NCBI GenBank assembly: GCA_905200315.1
Contig: CAJKKA010000040.1
Span: forward strand, 1-13,156
Reading direction: 5' to 3'
Length of the DNA: 13,156 bases
Source: an uncultured Clostridium sp.
GTDB lineage: Bacteria; Bacillota_A; Clostridia; TANB77; CAG-508
Below the pieces are notes generated by a model, which made no database searches, was not told the origin of the DNA, and saw nothing but the letters and a program-made list of their open reading frames with translations. The translations under genes were made by a program, and so were the position numbers. Below are positions 1 through 9,164 of the stretch, piece by piece (positions within the stretch are counted from its first letter, which is position 1; each line of letters opens with the position of its first letter).

Positions 1-3000
1 AAACCTTCTGTTACAACTGTTCCAAATTTTTCGTTTGCAATTATATGGCTCCAAGTTGTTGGCAAATTGTTTTCTTTATTTACTTTCAATACATACTCTT
101 TGCCATCTTTAGTAAATGCGCCATATTCATTATAGTATTTTAAATTTTCTAAATTATCTATTTGTTCTAGTTTATTTTCTCTTATAGTTTCATTTTCTAA
201 TACAATTTTTTCTGGTTTTTCCTCTGGAATATTTTTTAATAATTTTTTATATTCGTCTTCTAAATCTTTTAGTTGATTTTCTAAACTTCCCAAATGGCTA
301 TCTAATACGACATTTGCTCTAAATTCTAATAAATGTAAATCTTCTTCTGATATTTCATTTGAATTAATTCTAAATATTCCTGCTTTTTGATTTTTCATAT
401 ATCCATAAGGGCTACTTAATATTATGTTTTCTATTTCATCTTGAACTTCTGAATTATAACTGTACTCTTCATTATTTAATATTACTAACTCAAATTCTAT
501 ATTTTTTATTCTTAAATACTCATATGCCTTTAAAACTTCTTCTAGTACAAAGCTATCATTTAAGTCTTTAATTTTCACTAAAACAATTGGCAAATCGCCA
601 GAAATACCAAACTTCCATAAATCACTTTGAGAATACGTATTATTATTTTTTATATAGTTTTTCTTTAATTCATTTTGTACAATTAAAAGTGACATTAATT
701 TTTTATAATCTCTTGTGTCTGTTCCCTTTATTCCTAAATATCGTATTTCTTCCATTGATTTTAATTTTTCTAATTGGAAGTTTTTCTTTATTTTAGCTTG
801 ATTTTTATATTCGTTAACATACTTTTGAGCCTTTTCCTTTGTATCTGAAACTGCGATAATTAAATTTAAGTCTACTTCTTCTCCTGGCATTACTTTTAAT
901 GTTCTTTTTAATGCAATAATTGGTTCTGTAATTAGTCCCACTATTTTACTAAATGGCTTTGAATTTTTTATCATTTCTGGAAGTTGAATATTTCCTCTAC
1001 CAAAGAACTTTTCCTTATCTAATTCATATTCTATGTCTCCTATTGTTTCATTTTCAGTAAATAATGTTGTTGCTAAAAATATTTTTTCAGCATTTTTATC
1101 TCTTTGTCTTCTTTCTATTATTATGTTGTCATTTTCAAATTCATTTCTTAAAAATAAATCATTAAATACTGGGTGTGAAATATCTTGTATTTGTGTAGAT
1201 ATAACCGGTTCAAAGCTTCCTGTAACTTCTAAAATTTGTTCTCTGTTTCCTATATTTTTAATTTTTAAATTTCGTATTTCTATTGGTTCTTCTACATCTA
1301 CTGTAGTATTTGCTGTTATTTCTATATCTCCATCTTGTCTTACTATTTTTGTGCTATCTGGTGAAAATACTGTATTATATTTATCTGGTTTATCTAAAAA
1401 ACTTGCATAATTTGCCATCCATATTCTATTATCAGATATATTTTTTAAGTAAAAAAACATACCTTGAGCTTCATCTGCAGTTTGTTTGTATCTATTTATT
1501 ATAATATTTTTGTATTTACTATATCCCTCACCCTTTTGGTTTGTAATAATAGAATAATTTTCATTTGAAATAACATTATATTCATCTATGGTTTCTATAT
1601 TAGTAATTATCTCTTCATTATAACTTTCGTAATCTTTATATTTTACTTTTACAGGTTTTACTTTTTTCTCTTTTGTAATAATCATATCTTCTGGCATTCT
1701 TTCTTGTAGTAAAATATCTATTGCTTCTATTTCTGGATTATCGTAAAATCTTTGCTGAAAAATATTGTTATTTATTAAATTATTTATTGAAAGCAATATT
1801 AAACTTTGATGATGTGCCATAAATGTTTTTACTGGTTCACTTATTTTTCCCTTTTGCATTCTATTTCTTGTAAAATCTACCGCTTCATATAATCCATATT
1901 TTCCTCTTGCCCCATATTCTTCCATTAATTTTAAGTTTTTAATGCTTTCTTTTGGTTTGTAATTTATAGCTAAAACACTTCCATAGCTTGCTACTACTGC
2001 TTCATCTTCTAAACCTCTTTTTAACCCTAGCCATGGTATTCCAAAGGCTTTATATTGGTAATTTGCATGCAAGTCTTTTACATTGAAGGCAGATTCCGAA
2101 ATTCCCCATGGTATTCCTACATTTTTGCTATATATCATTTGACACATAATCATAAACTTGCAAGATTCATCTAATAAACTTCCCTCATATTGATGAATAT
2201 TTATTGTTGGCATTAAATATTCAAAAGCCGTTCCAGACCACGAAATAAGACCTTTGTGTTTATTTAAATTTGTAAGTGTTCTGCTTAAATTTCTCCAATG
2301 TTTTACTGGCACATCTCCTTTACTTATTGCTACTAAACTTGCTTGTCTTGCTTCTGAAGCTAACAAATCGTAATACGAATTTGTTAATTTATTTTCTTCA
2401 ATATTAAACCCAATTGAAAATAGTCCAACTTTATAGTCATAAAGCACTGCAAAGTTTGTTCTTTCTATTGTTTCATCTATTATATTTATCATTATATTTA
2501 TTTTGTTTTTATATTTTTCTTCTGCTTCTAAATTAATTAAAAATTGCTTTACTACATATAAATAACCAACAAAATTTCCACTGTCTACGGTTGAAACATA
2601 TCTTGGTATCAGTGGTTGCAAGGTTTGTATGTTATACCAGTTATATAAATGTCCATTCCATTTTTGCAAAGAATTTATTGTGTTTAGCATTTTTTCTAAT
2701 AAATTTATTGTATATTCTTTTGTTTCATATTTTAAGTCATAACTAGAAATTACTGCAAGCATTGCAAGTCCAATATTTGTTGATGATGTTCTATTTACAA
2801 ATTTTTCTTTTCTTCCAATTTGATAGTTATCTGGCGGTAAATAGTTATTTTCTTCTGTTAATGAATCTTTAAAATATTGCCAAGTTTCTCTTGCTATATT
2901 TTGTATATATTCTTTTTCCTCTTTATTTAACTTTTCTATTTGTGCATTGTTTTTTATTTCTTTACTTACTTCATATGCAAACCATGGAGATATTGTCCAT

Positions 3001-5855
3001 ATAATTCCTACTGAATAAAAGCTCCATAATTCAAGTGTTGTTTTGCTTGTATATGCTAATATGAAACCAATAACTGCAAATAAAATATTCACCCACATAT
3101 TAGTATAATATGAACCTAAACTTACTTTTGAAAATCTTTCTGCTTCCTCAGATGTAGTCCACTCTAGCATATGCATTTTTGAAAAATGCTTTCTATATAT
3201 TGTTTTTATTATTGCATTTAAAGAAATATATGCTTTGTTTGGAAAGAAAGAAAATGTTAAATATGCTCTTGTTATTATTCCTTTTATTCCAGAAATTTTT
3301 GGTGTGAAACTTTTACTTGTTTCTTGTCCATCTTTTTTAAATACTATTTTGTTTATTAATTCTAAAATCATTGGTGCCAAAATTGCTATAAAAACCGCCA
3401 CTACAGGTGTACATATTCTTACATTGAATTTTAATTTTATAACTATTACTAATAATAATGATATTACACAAAAAACTTCTAATAAGCTTCTTCTTAGGTT
3501 ATCTAATATCTTAAATTTCGACAAAAAATTTAGTGGATTTTTGTGCAATTTTCCGTTTTTATCTTTTATATCATTTAATAACCACCCTGTTATTTGCCAG
3601 TCTCCTCTAATCCACCTGTGTAGTCTACTTATAAAACTGTTATATTTATATGGGTAGCCATCCATAAGCATTATGTCTGTTGCAAGTCCACATCTTAAAT
3701 AACTTCCTTCTAGCAAATCGTGACTTAACACTGTGTTTTCTGGAATTTGATTTTCTAATACTTCTGAAAATACCTTTAAATTATAAATCCCTTTTCCTGT
3801 AAAAATTCCTTCATCAAAATTATCTTGGTATACATCTGAAATTGCATTTGTATATAAATCTGTTCCTCCGCTTCCTGCAAATATTTGTGTAAATAAAGAT
3901 TTTCTACTTGCTTCTATATTTATTCCTACTTTTGGCTGAATAAGTGCATGACCTTTTACTACTGCTCCGTTTTTTACTTCTGGCTTATTTAGTATATGTC
4001 CCATCGTTCCTATTAGTTTTTGTGCAGTTTCTAAGCTTAAATCTGTATCTGCATCTAAAGTTATTATATTTTTTATTTCTGGTATCTTTTCTTCTTCAAT
4101 AGTATTTATTATAAAATCTGCTTTTTTATTTTTTAATAAATATTCATTAAATTGTGTTAATAAACCTCTTTTACGTTCCCACCCTAAATATGCATTTTCC
4201 TTTTCATTCCATCTTCTTTTTCTATATAAAAAATAAAATATTTTTTTATTATATTTTTCATTTAATTTATCTACTAATTCTTTTCCTTTTTCTATGAGCT
4301 TTGCATCTATTTCTTCTACTTCGTTTTTAGTTGTTGTGCAATCTCCTAAAAGAGCAAAATATAAATTGTCACTCCTATTTGCTAAGTAATATACTTCTAA
4401 TTTATGAATTATTTCTTCTACCTTTTTTTCACTATCTATTATTGTTGGTACTACAACAAAGGTTGACTCTTCTTCTGGTATTCCTTCACTATAATCCATT
4501 TTTGGCAATATTTTTGGTTTTACAATTTTACCAAGTATATATTGTGTGCATTGCACAACAATTTCTGATACAGGTATAAATAAAAATATTGATAGTATTA
4601 TTGATATAAATAAATGCATTTTATAGTAATTTTTCATTAGTGCTAGTGTTATAATAAGGCTTACAGCACTTATTCCATATACATATATTTTAGCTTTTAA
4701 GCCTTTACTAACTTCATTGTTTTTATATCCTATTATTTTATATAAATTATTTTTTCCTTCTGAAATTAGATAATATCCTATATGTGAAGTTTTAGGATTA
4801 TTTCCTTTTTGCGATAATTCTAAAGCCTTTTGAGCAATATATAACTCCGAAATTTTTGTTTTTTTAGAAATTTCTGAAATTACATTTCTATAATATTCTT
4901 TTGTTTCAAAATCCATTTTTTCGTATATACCAGCAGGGTCTTTTTTTAATATTTCTTCTACTCCATTTACATCTTCAAAAATTTCCAAGAAATTCATTCG
5001 TGCAAGTCTTTTTAAGGTTGTTATACTATTTGCCATTGAGAGTTTTTTTAGTGCAATATCATAATGTTCTTTCTTTATTACTTCTGATATTGTTGTTCCG
5101 CTTCTATTTACTTGTTCTTCTAAAACATCAAAAAAGTTTCTAGCCTTTCTTCCTGCTTTTTTTAACTTGTAGGATAAATATTCTATAAAAGGGTATTTTA
5201 ACTCTCCATACCCTATTTTTGCCGTTTGGATTTTATTGTTTTGGCTACATATTAGCTCATTTTTGTTTTTATTTTCTACTAATCTTTCATATATATTTTC
5301 TGCTCTATATTTTTGAACTTGACTTGAATATATTTTTTCACATACTCGTGCAATATTTTCTATTAAACCAATTTTAAGAAATATGTTTATATTCCATATT
5401 TCTTCCATACTTAAACTTTTCTTTTTTTGATAAGCTTGTAATATATAATTCAAATTATAATTATCAACATTGTTTTCTGTAAAAGCTAAAATTTCGTAAG
5501 CCAACACATATATACGTGCATAGCCATTGTAAATTCCATTTGAAATTCCAACTAAATTTTTATATTTATTTAAACTAAGTTCTTTTTGAACACTTTTTAC
5601 ATTTTCTTCTATAATATAGTAATTATCTAAAAGCCATTCTCCAGCAGGATGTATGTTTATTTTCAACTTAACATGTTCATTTAGCAAATTATATACTCTT
5701 GTAATAAATTCAAAATTTTTAAGCATATCGTTAATTGGATATGTTTGTATATCTGAATTTTTTGTAACAGAATTATCAGATGCAAACTTTTCAATGTATT
5801 CTTCTAATTTTTGTTTATCAAGAGCAATTCCATTAATATTTAAAATACCAAACAT
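1..5855 (-). CDS. Cyclic beta-1,2-glucan synthase-type protein (GT84/GH94, NdvB-like), 3' end outside window
   Basis: An uninterrupted frame runs from ATG at 5855 to the left edge, about 1,951 residues. Proteins of this family polymerise glucose from UDP-glucose at the inner membrane, and the C-terminal GH94 phosphorylase controls chain length. Visible order: an N-terminal helical region (1-380); two membrane segments (about 385-432); a GT-A glycosyltransferase with DADTD near 600, HDLLEGSYLR near 711 and RLHRWIRGDWQ near 742-752; further membrane segments (about 785-835 and 920-965); a glucoamylase-like domain (about 985-1370) with WNGHLYNWY and STVDSGNF; then a GH94-type beta-sandwich and the beginning of a second one (WSHIIANEKFGTVVTEG at the edge). 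Family members have roughly 2,800 residues, so the GH94 catalytic part is missing here only because the window ends. AGGGAG lies about 12 nt before the start, inside a predicted hairpin. The gene follows the pilin-like gene on the same strand and has no obvious promoter of its own. The exact glucan linkage made is inferred, not shown. Confidence 0.9.
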   Translation of the reverse strand, partial: MFGILNINGIALDKQKLEEYIEKFASDNSVTKNSDIQTYPINDMLKNFEFITRVYNLLNEHVKLKINIHPAGEWLLDNYYIIEENVKSVQKELSLNKYKNLVGISNGIYNGYARIYVLAYEILAFTENNVDNYNLNYILQAYQKKKSLSMEEIWNINIFLKIGLIENIARVCEKIYSSQVQKYRAENIYERLVENKNKNELICSQNNKIQTAKIGYGELKYPFIEYLSYKLKKAGRKARNFFDVLEEQVNRSGTTISEVIKKEHYDIALKKLSMANSITTLKRLARMNFLEIFEDVNGVEEILKKDPAGIYEKMDFETKEYYRNVISEISKKTKISELYIAQKALELSQKGNNPKTSHIGYYLISEGKNNLYKIIGYKNNEVSKGLKAKIYVYGISAVSLIITLALMKNYYKMHLFISIILSIFLFIPVSEIVVQCTQYILGKIVKPKILPKMDYSEGIPEEESTFVVVPTIIDSEKKVEEIIHKLEVYYLANRSDNLYFALLGDCTTTKNEVEEIDAKLIEKGKELVDKLNEKYNKKIFYFLYRKRRWNEKENAYLGWERKRGLLTQFNEYLLKNKKADFIINTIEEEKIPEIKNIITLDADTDLSLETAQKLIGTMGHILNKPEVKNGAVVKGHALIQPKVGINIEASRKSLFTQIFAGSGGTDLYTNAISDVYQDNFDEGIFTGKGIYNLKVFSEVLENQIPENTVLSHDLLEGSYLRCGLATDIMLMDGYPYKYNSFISRLHRWIRGDWQITGWLLNDIKDKNGKLHKNPLNFLSKFKILDNLRRSLLEVFCVISLLLVIVIKLKFNVRICTPVVAVFIAILAPMILELINKIVFKKDGQETSKSFTPKISGIKGIITRAYLTFSFFPNKAYISLNAIIKTIYRKHFSKMHMLEWTTSEEAERFSKVSLGSYYTNMWVNILFAVIGFILAYTSKTTLELWSFYSVGIIWTISPWFAYEVSKEIKNNAQIEKLNKEEKEYIQNIARETWQYFKDSLTEENNYLPPDNYQIGRKEKFVNRTSSTNIGLAMLAVISSYDLKYETKEYTINLLEKMLNTINSLQKWNGHLYNWYNIQTLQPLIPRYVSTVDSGNFVGYLYVVKQFLINLEAEEKYKNKINIMINIIDETIERTNFAVLYDYKVGLFSIGFNIEENKLTNSYYDLLASEARQASLVAISKGDVPVKHWRNLSRTLTNLNKHKGLISWSGTAFEYLMPTINIHQYEGSLLDESCKFMIMCQMIYSKNVGIPWGISESAFNVKDLHANYQYKAFGIPWLGLKRGLEDEAVVASYGSVLAINYKPKESIKNLKLMEEYGARGKYGLYEAVDFTRNRMQKGKISEPVKTFMAHHQSLILLSINNLINNNIFQQRFYDNPEIEAIDILLQERMPEDMIITKEKKVKPVKVKYKDYESYNEEIITNIETIDEYNVISNENYSIITNQKGEGYSKYKNIIINRYKQTADEAQGMFFYLKNISDNRIWMANYASFLDKPDKYNTVFSPDSTKIVRQDGDIEITANTTVDVEEPIEIRNLKIKNIGNREQILEVTGSFEPVISTQIQDISHPVFNDLFLRNEFENDNIIIERRQRDKNAEKIFLATTLFTENETIGDIEYELDKEKFFGRGNIQLPEMIKNSKPFSKIVGLITEPIIALKRTLKVMPGEEVDLNLIIAVSDTKEKAQKYVNEYKNQAKIKKNFQLEKLKSMEEIRYLGIKGTDTRDYKKLMSLLIVQNELKKNYIKNNNTYSQSDLWKFGISGDLPIVLVKIKDLNDSFVLEEVLKAYEYLRIKNIEFELVILNNEEYSYNSEVQDEIENIILSSPYGYMKNQKAGIFRINSNEISEEDLHLLEFRANVVLDSHLGSLENQLKDLEDEYKKLLKNIPEEKPEKIVLENETIRENKLEQIDNLENLKYYNEYGAFTKDGKEYVLKVNKENNLPTTWSHIIANEKFGTVVTEG

Positions 5856-5918
5856 TTAAAAACTTTCACTCCCTAAAATTTATGTATTTTAGGTTAGTTT
5901 TTCCATGTTTGGTATTTT
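5842..5918 (-). promoter_or_regulatory. Nested inverted repeats over the glucan synthase leader and start codon
   Basis: A perfect 14-bp inverted repeat pairs 5842-5855 (AAAATACCAAACAT) with 5905-5918 (ATGTTTGGTATTTT). On the minus strand its 3' arm contains the ATG and first codons of the glucan synthase. Inside its loop a second perfect 8-bp repeat (5872-5879 with 5886-5893, CCTAAAAT/ATTTTAGG, loop of 6) includes the AGG of the ribosome binding site. Folded in the mRNA, the two stems would cover both translation signals. Neither stem is followed by a U-run, so a terminator is unlikely. The regulatory role is inferred. Confidence 0.55.
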
Positions 5919-5929
5919 TTATTCGCTAT

Positions 5930-6817
5930 TTATATTATCTTAAGTTGTTCATCATTTAATTTGGCATTTTTTACCCAAAATTCAACATTTGAATTATAAT
6001 TTAATGTACATTGAATTTGTATTGTATCTCCTTTATTTATTTTTCCATTTTCCTCTGAAGAATATAATATTATGCTATTATTGTTAAATTCTATTTTAGA
6101 AGTTCCACTACATGTAAGATTATCTGAATCAAATCCTTCTGGAACTTCAAAACTAATTTTCCAGTTATCATAATTGCTATTTTTGTTATTTATTGTAATT
6201 GTTACATTATAAGATGTTTCATTATTACTAAGTGTTTGTATTGCTTCATATTTATATGTTGACAATAATTCTTCATTATTATTTATTTTTATTGCATCTG
6301 ATATTATTTCTTCTTTTGTATTGTCTTTTTTGGTAAGTAACAAATGAATATAGTATGTTTTTTCTGCTTTAATTGTTGTTTGAACTGTTCCAGACATTTC
6401 TGTAACTGCTATAGCATCCGCAGTTAGCCAAATATTATCATCAACACCCATATAGTTTTTGTTGTTATTAACTACAAATTCACAATTTTGTAAGTCTACA
6501 TTTTCATCTAAAATATCTATTTGAGCAGTTGCTTTTGCCTCTGAAACACTTGTATATTCAATATTTTCTCCATTCCACTTTATTTTAGCAGAATTGCTAT
6601 TTAAATTTACATTATTTAATTTTTTCTCATTATAAATTTCATTTATAAAATTAACATCTTCACCATATTTATCTATAATTGTTGTGTCTGCATTTTTTTG
6701 TGCTCTATTTGCATTATTGGCAGAAACATAAACACCCATTAAAATTATAGTAAAAAACAACACAACCGTAAGAGTAACAACAGTTGCAGAACCTCTTTCA
6801 CTCTTGAATTTTTCCAT
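5930..6817 (-). CDS. Pilin-like, membrane-anchored surface protein with possible CBM2-like C-terminal domain
   Basis: 295 residues from ATG at 6817. That start is preferred over an in-frame ATG 11 codons earlier because GGAGG sits 5 nt before it. The N-terminus is a short basic/acidic segment ending in SERGSATVV, followed by one hydrophobic helix (about 11-33) and a long polar, Asn-rich extracellular part. This is the layout of type IV pilin-like and pseudopilin proteins of Clostridia, but the usual Glu at +5 after the Gly is absent, so prepilin peptidase processing is uncertain. Residues about 190-295 (SYNVTITINNKN, NWKISFEVPEGF, NGKINKGDTIQIQC) follow the strand and turn pattern of CBM2-type cellulose-binding modules: a Trp after the second strand and a late G-x-I-x-x-G-D turn. 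The glucan synthase starts 74 bp downstream on the same strand, so co-transcription is likely. The surface location is well supported; the carbohydrate-binding domain is a by-eye resemblance only. Confidence 0.65.
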   Translation of the reverse strand: MEKFKSERGSATVVTLTVVLFFTIILMGVYVSANNANRAQKNADTTIIDKYGEDVNFINEIYNEKKLNNVNLNSNSAKIKWNGENIEYTSVSEAKATAQIDILDENVDLQNCEFVVNNNKNYMGVDDNIWLTADAIAVTEMSGTVQTTIKAEKTYYIHLLLTKKDNTKEEIISDAIKINNNEELLSTYKYEAIQTLSNNETSYNVTITINNKNSNYDNWKISFEVPEGFDSDNLTCSGTSKIEFNNNSIILYSSEENGKINKGDTIQIQCTLNYNSNVEFWVKNAKLNDEQLKII

Positions 6818-6854
6818 ATTTCCTCCATGTTTGACATTGATTTTTTTCATTTTT

Positions 6855-6883
6855 ATTTTACACTATACAAATAAATTTTACAA
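6855..6883 (-). promoter_or_regulatory. Possible promoter of the pilin-like gene
   Basis: On the minus strand TTGTAA (6883-6878), a 17-bp spacer and TAAAAT (6860-6855) match the sigma-A consensus at 4 of 6 and 5 of 6 positions. It lies about 38 bp upstream of the chosen ATG at 6817. Background AT content makes chance matches common here. Confidence 0.35.
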
Positions 6884-6977
6884 GGAAAATAAATTAATAA
6901 TAATTTTAAACAAATAAATTATCTTCTTTATATTGCAAATTATGTTTAATTTTGTATTTAGATAACTAAAATATTTC
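6884..6977. other. Divergent intergenic space without recognised feature
   Basis: AT-rich spacer between the promoter of the pilin-like gene and that of the por operon. No RNA, operator palindrome or ORF is evident. Confidence 0.4.
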
Positions 6978-7006
6978 TTGACTTTGCACTATTTTGGGCA
7001 TATACT
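6978..7006 (+). promoter_or_regulatory. Sigma-A promoter of the por operon
   Basis: TTGACT (6978-6983), a 17-bp spacer and TATACT (7001-7006), one mismatch to consensus in each box. Transcription would start near 7013, giving a leader of about 22 nt ahead of AGGAGG (7021-7026) and the ATG at 7036. This also rules out the earlier in-frame ATG at 6994, which lies inside the promoter. No clear operator was seen beside it. Confidence 0.75.
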
Positions 7007-7035
7007 TAAATGAGTTTTTAAGGAGGTCTTACTTT

Positions 7036-7614
7036 ATGAGAAATTTAATTGAAATAAGATGGCACGGTAGAGGTGGTCAAGGTACTAAAACTGCTTCTTT
7101 GCTTTTAGCTGATGCTGCTTTTAACACTGGTAAATTTATTCAAGGTTTTCCTGAATATGGACCTGAAAGAATGGGTGCCCCTATTACTGCTTATAATAGA
7201 ATTAGTAATAAACCTATTACTGTTCATAGCAATATTTATGAGCCAGATTATGTTGTAGTTGTAGATGATACTTTGCTTGAAAGTGTTGATGTTACTGCTG
7301 GTTTAAAACCAGATGGTGCAATTATTATTAATACTACAAAATCTGCGGGCGTTCTTAAACAATTATTAAGTAATTATTCTGGTAGTATTTATACAATTGA
7401 TGCAAGAAAAATTTCATTAGAAACTCTTGGAAAATATTTTCCAAATACTCCTATGCTTGCAGCTATTGTTAAGGTTAGTGCTATTATGAATGATGAAGAG
7501 TTTTTAAACGATATGAAAGGTTCTTTTAAACATAAATTTGCTAAAAAGCCTGAGGTTATCGAAGGTAATATGAAAGCTATTGAAATGGCTTTAAAAGAAG
7601 TAAATAAAATTTAA
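7036..7614 (+). CDS. porC: Pyruvate:ferredoxin oxidoreductase, gamma subunit
   Basis: 192 residues, the usual size for the gamma subunit of four-subunit 2-oxoacid:ferredoxin oxidoreductases. The complex oxidatively decarboxylates pyruvate with CoA to acetyl-CoA and CO2 and reduces ferredoxin in the cytoplasm. The N-terminal WHGRGGQGTKTAS (9-21) is the family's glycine-rich signature, followed by GFPEYGPERMGAPI (37-50), which is typical of gamma subunits. The start at 7036 is set by a perfect AGGAGG 9 nt upstream and by the promoter position. It is the first gene of the operon, with 24 bp to porD. The gene order gamma-delta-alpha-beta matches that known for Thermotoga. Related enzymes act on 2-ketoisovalerate, but the closeness of the alpha subunit to Thermotoga PorA favours pyruvate. 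Confidence 0.92.
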   Translation: MRNLIEIRWHGRGGQGTKTASLLLADAAFNTGKFIQGFPEYGPERMGAPITAYNRISNKPITVHSNIYEPDYVVVVDDTLLESVDVTAGLKPDGAIIINTTKSAGVLKQLLSNYSGSIYTIDARKISLETLGKYFPNTPMLAAIVKVSAIMNDEEFLNDMKGSFKHKFAKKPEVIEGNMKAIEMALKEVNKI

Positions 7615-7638
7615 AATTACTTTAAAGGAAGTGTTGAA

Positions 7639-7923
7639 ATGACTAATATTAATAAAAATACTCCAATGTGCGACCTTACAATTGGAGGAAATATATATAA
7701 TGCTGGTAATGCTAAGGATTTCAAAACTGGTGATTGGAGAAGTATTACTCCTATATTTCATTCTGAGAAGTGCAAACAATGTGGATTGTGCTTTCCTGTT
7801 TGTCCAGAAAATTCCATTCCAGTAAATAAAGATGGTTTACGTTCAGATTTTGATTATGATTTTTGCAAGGGCTGCGGTGTATGTGCAAAGGTTTGTCCGT
7901 TTAATGCCATCACAATGGAATAA
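7639..7923 (+). CDS. porD: Pyruvate:ferredoxin oxidoreductase, delta (ferredoxin-like) subunit
   Basis: 94 residues, a small 2x[4Fe-4S] protein that carries electrons from the catalytic centre towards external ferredoxin. The two cluster motifs are complete: C45-x2-C48-x2-C51-x3-C55-P and C76-x2-C79-x2-C82-x3-C86-P, with the last Cys of each motif completing the other cluster in this fold. The first 40 residues, including GDWRSITPIF, form the N-terminal extension typical of PorD rather than of free ferredoxins. AAAGGAAGTG precedes the ATG at a normal distance. It is 24 bp after porC and 36 bp before porA, in one operon. Confidence 0.93.
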   Translation: MTNINKNTPMCDLTIGGNIYNAGNAKDFKTGDWRSITPIFHSEKCKQCGLCFPVCPENSIPVNKDGLRSDFDYDFCKGCGVCAKVCPFNAITME

Positions 7924-7959
7924 AATATTATATAAAATTAAAGAAAGGATTTTAGAAAT

Positions 7960-9141
7960 ATGAAAATTAGAGAACGTTTAAGTGGAAATGAAGCTGTTGC
8001 TACAGCTATGAAACAAATTAATCCTGATGTTGTGGCTGCTTTTCCTATTACTCCTTCAACAGAAATTCCTCAGTATTTTTCTACTTTTGTTGCTAATGGC
8101 ACAGTTGATACTGAATTTGTTGCTGTTGAGAGTGAACATAGTGCTATGAGTGCTTGTATTGGTGCCGAGGCTGCAGGTGCAAGAGCTATGACTGCTACTT
8201 CTGCAAATGGATTATCTTTTATGTGGGAAATGATTTATATTGCTTCTTCTATGAGATTGCCTATTGTTATGAACTTAGTAAATAGAGCTGTTTCAGGACC
8301 TTTAAATATTCACAATGACCATTCAGATGCAATGGGTGTTCGTGATAGTGGTTGGATTATGCTTTTCTCTGAAAATAATCAAGAAGCTTATGATAATACT
8401 TTAATGGCTCATAGAATTGCAGAACATAAAGATGTTCAATTACCTTTAATGGTTTGCCAAGATGGTTTTATTACATCTCATTCCATAGAAAATATTGAGC
8501 TTTTAGATGATGATACTGTTAAAGATTTTGTAGGAACTTATAAACCAGAACATTATTTATTAAATAGCAATGAACCTATTGCTATGGGGCCTTTAGACTT
8601 ACAAGCTTTTCTTTTTGAACATAAAGCTCAACAAGCTGAGGCTATGAAAAATGCGAAAAAAGTTATTTTAGACGTAGCTAAAGATTTTGAAAAAATAACT
8701 GGTAGAAAATATTCTTTCTTTGAAGAATATAGAATGGAAGATAGCGAAATTGCTATTGTTTGTATGAACTCTACTGCTGGAACTACAAAATTTGTTGTAG
8801 ATTCTTTAAGAAATAAAGGAATAAAAGCAGGTATGTTAAAATTAAGAGTATTTAGACCTTTCCCTGCTGAAGAAATTGCCAAAGCTTTAGAAAATCAAAA
8901 AGCTGTAGCTATTCTTGATAAAGCAGACTCTTTAAATGCTGCTGGTGGTGCTTTATTTGAAGATGTAACTTCTGCTATGTATGTTAATAATAAAAAAGTT
9001 CCTATGGTTAATTATATTTATGGAATTGGTGGTAGAGATACTACTTCTACAGATATTGAAAGTGTTTTTGATGATTTAATTGATATTTGTAATGATGAAC
9101 AAATTGTTACTCCTTACAGATATTTGGGATTGAGAAAATAA
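7960..9141 (+). CDS. porA: Pyruvate:ferredoxin oxidoreductase, alpha subunit
   Basis: 393 residues, the normal full length. The alpha subunit carries the pyrimidine-binding half of the thiamine diphosphate site and the substrate-contacting residues. Landmarks: FPITPSTEI (28-36), VESEHSAMSA (56-65), TSANGL (80-85), R109 in NRAVSGP, HNDHSD (118-123) followed by RDSGW, and GFITSH. The C-terminal third (from about 255, IAIVCMNSTAGT) is the CoA-side domain II/III region, ending in YRYLGLRK as in other PorA proteins. AAAGGA precedes the start. The sequence looks intact. It is followed by an unusually long 158-bp gap before porB, which contains a GC-rich repeat. Confidence 0.94.
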   Translation: MKIRERLSGNEAVATAMKQINPDVVAAFPITPSTEIPQYFSTFVANGTVDTEFVAVESEHSAMSACIGAEAAGARAMTATSANGLSFMWEMIYIASSMRLPIVMNLVNRAVSGPLNIHNDHSDAMGVRDSGWIMLFSENNQEAYDNTLMAHRIAEHKDVQLPLMVCQDGFITSHSIENIELLDDDTVKDFVGTYKPEHYLLNSNEPIAMGPLDLQAFLFEHKAQQAEAMKNAKKVILDVAKDFEKITGRKYSFFEEYRMEDSEIAIVCMNSTAGTTKFVVDSLRNKGIKAGMLKLRVFRPFPAEEIAKALENQKAVAILDKADSLNAAGGALFEDVTSAMYVNNKKVPMVNYIYGIGGRDTTSTDIESVFDDLIDICNDEQIVTPYRYLGLRK

Positions 9142-9164
9142 TTTTTACGTAATAATATTTCTTT

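Noticed and set aside
587..5859. Several plus-strand ORFs of 60-140 codons (for example at 1033-1410, 3235-3657, 4331-4579)
   Set aside because: They lie antisense to the continuous glucan synthase frame, are Leu/Phe/Ser-rich as expected from reversed AT-rich coding sequence, and lack ribosome binding sites.
5872..5893. Terminator between the pilin-like gene and the glucan synthase
   Set aside because: The stem is AT-rich and followed by GAGTG rather than a U-run. A role in translation control or none is more likely.
6994..7035. Earlier in-frame ATG for porC at 6994
   Set aside because: It falls between the -35 and -10 boxes of the promoter, and the 14 extra residues do not resemble the family. 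AGGAGG supports 7036.
7591..7779. Minus-strand ORF across the porC-porD junction
   Set aside because: It is antisense to two clearly recognised genes, with no ribosome binding site or family resemblance.
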